Source: Natrinema pallidum DSM 3751 (GTDB lineage Archaea; Halobacteriota; Halobacteria; Halobacteriales; Natrialbaceae). Taken from it: a stretch of DNA of 64,000 nucleotides. The notes below the pieces were generated by a model, which worked only from the letters and a program-made list of their open reading frames with translations, made no database searches and was not told the origin of the DNA. The number at the start of each line of letters is the position of its first letter. Positions within the stretch are counted from its first letter, which is position 1. The position numbers were made by a program, and so were the translations under genes. Shown here in pieces: positions 62,247-64,000 of this stretch. The stretch spans positions 1 to 64,000 of the forward strand of contig NZ_AOII01000067.1 of NCBI RefSeq assembly GCF_000337615.1. Direction: 5' to 3'.

Positions 62247-62861
62247 ATGAGCAAGATCACGTTCCGCGCCGACGACGATCTCGTCGAGCAACTCGAGGAG
62301 CTGGACCGCTCCAAGAGTGAAGCGATGCGGGAGGCGCTGCGCTCGTATCTCGAGTCCGACGGAACGGCGCGGAGCGGTGGGGATCGGAACTGCGACACGA
62401 AGGGCGCAATCGACGAACTGGTTCGGAAACGGGTCGACGAACGACTCGAGGCTCGATTGCGTGAACTCGGACTCGAACGTGTGGACGCACGAACACCGTC
62501 GACGGATCCACAAGCCGTTACCGTTACCGTCTCGCTCGAGGGGGAACCGCGGTCCGACGAACGCGCCGATCGCGGGCGCACGCGCGAGACGGTAGTGACT
62601 CAGCCGACCGACGACGGAGAGCGGGCGCGGACTCACGAGCCGTCGGACACACCGTCCGGCGACGGTGACGTTCAGTGTAACCAGTGTGGCGACCAACTCG
62701 AGGGGAACCACGTATACTGTCCCAACTGCGGCGAAAAGGCCTCGCGGCGGTTGTTCTGTGACTGCGGCGACGAGGTCCGTTCGGACTGGTCGTTTTGTCC
62801 CGGGTGCGGTCGTCGGACACCGGCGGCGGACGTTCTCGAGTCCGACAATCACCAGTACTGA
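62247..62861 (+). CDS. cdrL: Ribbon-helix-helix regulator with double zinc ribbon (CdrL)
   Basis: A 204-residue protein. An N-terminal ribbon-helix-helix DNA-binding domain (KITFRADDDLVEQLEELDRS, 1-35) is followed by a charged helix, an acidic linker and two zinc ribbons at the C-terminus (C144, C147, C158, C161; C171, C173, C184, C187). Architecture and place just upstream of cdrS-ftsZ2 match CdrL of Halobacterium and Haloferax, which controls the cdrS-ftsZ2 operon. The upstream gap contains GTTATTATTC, a possible TATA box. Confidence 0.88.
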   Translation: MSKITFRADDDLVEQLEELDRSKSEAMREALRSYLESDGTARSGGDRNCDTKGAIDELVRKRVDERLEARLRELGLERVDARTPSTDPQAVTVTVSLEGEPRSDERADRGRTRETVVTQPTDDGERARTHEPSDTPSGDGDVQCNQCGDQLEGNHVYCPNCGEKASRRLFCDCGDEVRSDWSFCPGCGRRTPAADVLESDNHQY

Positions 62862-62866
62862 CCGGT

Positions 62867-63038
62867 GTAAGACACTGAAAGTCAGACTCGGCGAAAGTTT
62901 TATTATCCAAGCCGGACATCCAATTATTCGCGTAAGACGGATTGTCTTACACCCGTCGAAAAGACGGAAAATCGCCCGATGTCGGGCAGTTCCGTCGTAA
63001 GACACGCCGCGTCTGACAGGGGCGCGCCACCGTCTTAC
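62867..63038 (+). promoter_or_regulatory. Five GTAAGAC/GTCTTAC elements in the cdrS-ftsZ2 control region
   Basis: GTAAGAC occurs at 62867-62873, 62932-62938 and 62997-63003. GTCTTAC occurs at 62944-62950 and 63032-63038. The central two form a perfect palindrome with a 5-base spacer (62932-62950). A TATA-like TTTTATTATCC lies at about 62898-62908, so the palindrome falls near the expected transcription start. Several starts are spaced at 65 bases. The layout suggests cooperative binding of a ribbon-helix-helix regulator such as CdrL or CdrS. Confidence 0.75.
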
Positions 63039-63056
63039 CCAACGGGGAATACAACC

Positions 63057-63236
63057 ATGGAGCGTGTGACACTGCGTATCCCGAAACAGCAGATCGAGGA
63101 AGTAGAGCAACTGGTCGACTCGGGCGAGTTCCCGAACCGGAGCGAAGCGATCCGGTCGGCCGTCCGTGAGATGATCAACGAGCAACAGGACGGACCCAGC
63201 GAACAGTCCGGTAAACGCAACTGGGCCAAGGTGTAA
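63057..63236 (+). CDS. cdrS: Ribbon-helix-helix cell-division regulator CdrS
   Basis: A 59-residue protein that is essentially one ribbon-helix-helix domain: [20 protein letters not shown] with the strand and first helix, then [17 protein letters not shown]. The gene ends two bases before ftsZ2, so both are translated from one mRNA. CdrS is known in haloarchaea as a regulator that couples growth to division. The ATG at 63057 is chosen by homology. Confidence 0.92.
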   Translation: MERVTLRIPKQQIEEVEQLVDSGEFPNRSEAIRSAVREMINEQQDGPSEQSGKRNWAKV

Positions 63237-63238
63237 CG

Positions 63239-64000
63239 ATGCAGGATATCGTTCAGGACGCCTTAGAGAACGCGGAGGAAGAGGCCCGGGAGATGGACGC
63301 CCCGATGGACGACGACGAGTTCGGGGAGCCACGAATCGTCATCGTCGGCTGTGGCGGTGCCGGTAACAACACCATCAACCGGTTGTACAACATCGGTGTC
63401 GACGGTGCCGACACCGTGGCGATCAACACGGACAAACAGCACCTCAAGATGATCGAGGCCGACACGAAGATCCTCGTCGGTAAATCGCTCACGAACGGGC
63501 TCGGAGCCGGCGGCGACCCGTCGATGGGCGAACGCGCGACCGAGATGGCCCAGGGAACGATCAAGGAAGTGCTGGGCGACGCGGATCTCGTCTTCGTGAC
63601 CGCGGGGATGGGCGGCGGGACCGGCACGGGTGCCGCCCCCGTCGTCTCGAAAATCGCCAAAGAGCAGGGTGCGATCGTCGTCGGGATGGTCTCGACGCCG
63701 TTCAACGTCGAGCGCGCCCGCACGGTCAAAGCCGAGGAAGGCTTGGAGAAGTTGCGTGATCAGGCCGACTCGATCATCGTACTGGACAACAACCGACTGC
63801 TCGATTACGTCCCGAACCTGCCGATCGGGAAAGCGTTCTCGGTGATGGACCAGATCATCGCCGAGACGGTCAAGGGCATCTCGGAGACGATCACACAGCC
63901 GTCCCTGATCAATCTGGACTACGCCGACATGTCCACGATCATGAACCAGGGCGGCGTCGCGGTGATGCTCGTCGGCGAGACCCAGGACAAGAACAAGACC
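63239..64000 (+). CDS. ftsZ2: Cell division protein FtsZ2 (5' part)
   Basis: The first 254 residues of a tubulin-like GTPase; the gene runs off the window. [20 protein letters not shown] binds nucleotide, [20 protein letters not shown] is the tubulin signature, and [20 protein letters not shown] follows. The N-terminus [20 protein letters not shown] and adjacency to cdrS identify FtsZ2 rather than FtsZ1. In haloarchaea FtsZ2 drives constriction at mid-cell. No stop codon is seen before base 64000. Confidence 0.96.
   Translation, partial: MQDIVQDALENAEEEAREMDAPMDDDEFGEPRIVIVGCGGAGNNTINRLYNIGVDGADTVAINTDKQHLKMIEADTKILVGKSLTNGLGAGGDPSMGERATEMAQGTIKEVLGDADLVFVTAGMGGGTGTGAAPVVSKIAKEQGAIVVGMVSTPFNVERARTVKAEEGLEKLRDQADSIIVLDNNRLLDYVPNLPIGKAFSVMDQIIAETVKGISETITQPSLINLDYADMSTIMNQGGVAVMLVGETQDKNKT

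Overview
The window is chromosomal DNA of an extremely halophilic archaeon, most likely of the order Natrialbales (Natrinema/Haloterrigena-like). The evidence is high GC, strongly acidic proteins, very frequent Leu-Glu (ctcgag) codon pairs, archaeal TATA promoters with leaderless starts, and archaea-only gene sets (Cbf5, S4e, L19e, L32e, Rnp1, methanopterin cyclohydrolase, CdrS-FtsZ2). The order is inferred from general gene style, not from a phylogeny.

Layout. Positions 1-624 hold AT-rich decayed genes and a direct repeat at the 3' side of tRNA-Pro. From 0.8 to 6.4 kb are cbf5, cmk, an EMC3/Oxa1-type membrane protein, a pilin-like surface protein, adk and a small conserved gene. From 6.8 to 14.5 kb lies an aerobic respiration block: cytochrome oxidase subunit II, a fused subunit I-III, a subunit IV-like protein, membrane accessory proteins and an anchored halolysin. 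From 15.1 to 29.7 kb runs a compact S10/spc ribosomal superoperon on the minus strand. It begins with an RNA methyltransferase, runs from L3 to L15 and SecY, and includes the RNase P protein Rnp1; most neighbours overlap or lie a few bases apart. Two identical tRNA-Gly genes follow.

From 30.6 to 50 kb are mostly metabolic and regulatory genes: a thiamine-binding protein, mch, an HxlR regulator, a hyperacidic secreted protein, proC-proB-proA, a GDT1-like transporter, a GTPBP1-like GTPase, a VapBC pair with tandem palindromic operators, pyrF, a VOC protein, a methyltransferase, mgsA, a HAD hydrolase, RNase HI and a DMT transporter. From 50.2 to 51.5 kb there are small zinc-finger genes and a roughly 494-bp tandem duplication. 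The duplication carries a zinc-finger gene, whose second copy is decayed, and a divergent, promoter-bearing, highly structured RNA element present twice. I consider this the most interesting feature of the window. From 51.5 to 61 kb are archaetidylserine decarboxylase, a NodB-like Tat lipoprotein, an Lhr-type helicase and a three-gene ABC exporter. From 60.8 to 64 kb are three small genes beside tRNA-Tyr, then the cell-division regulators cdrL and cdrS and the start of ftsZ2, with five copies of a GTAAGAC/GTCTTAC element upstream of cdrS.

Together these genes cover translation, membrane insertion, aerobic energy metabolism, proline and pyrimidine synthesis, surface and lipid biogenesis, and control of cell division. 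All functions come from reading motifs by eye; no database search was run.
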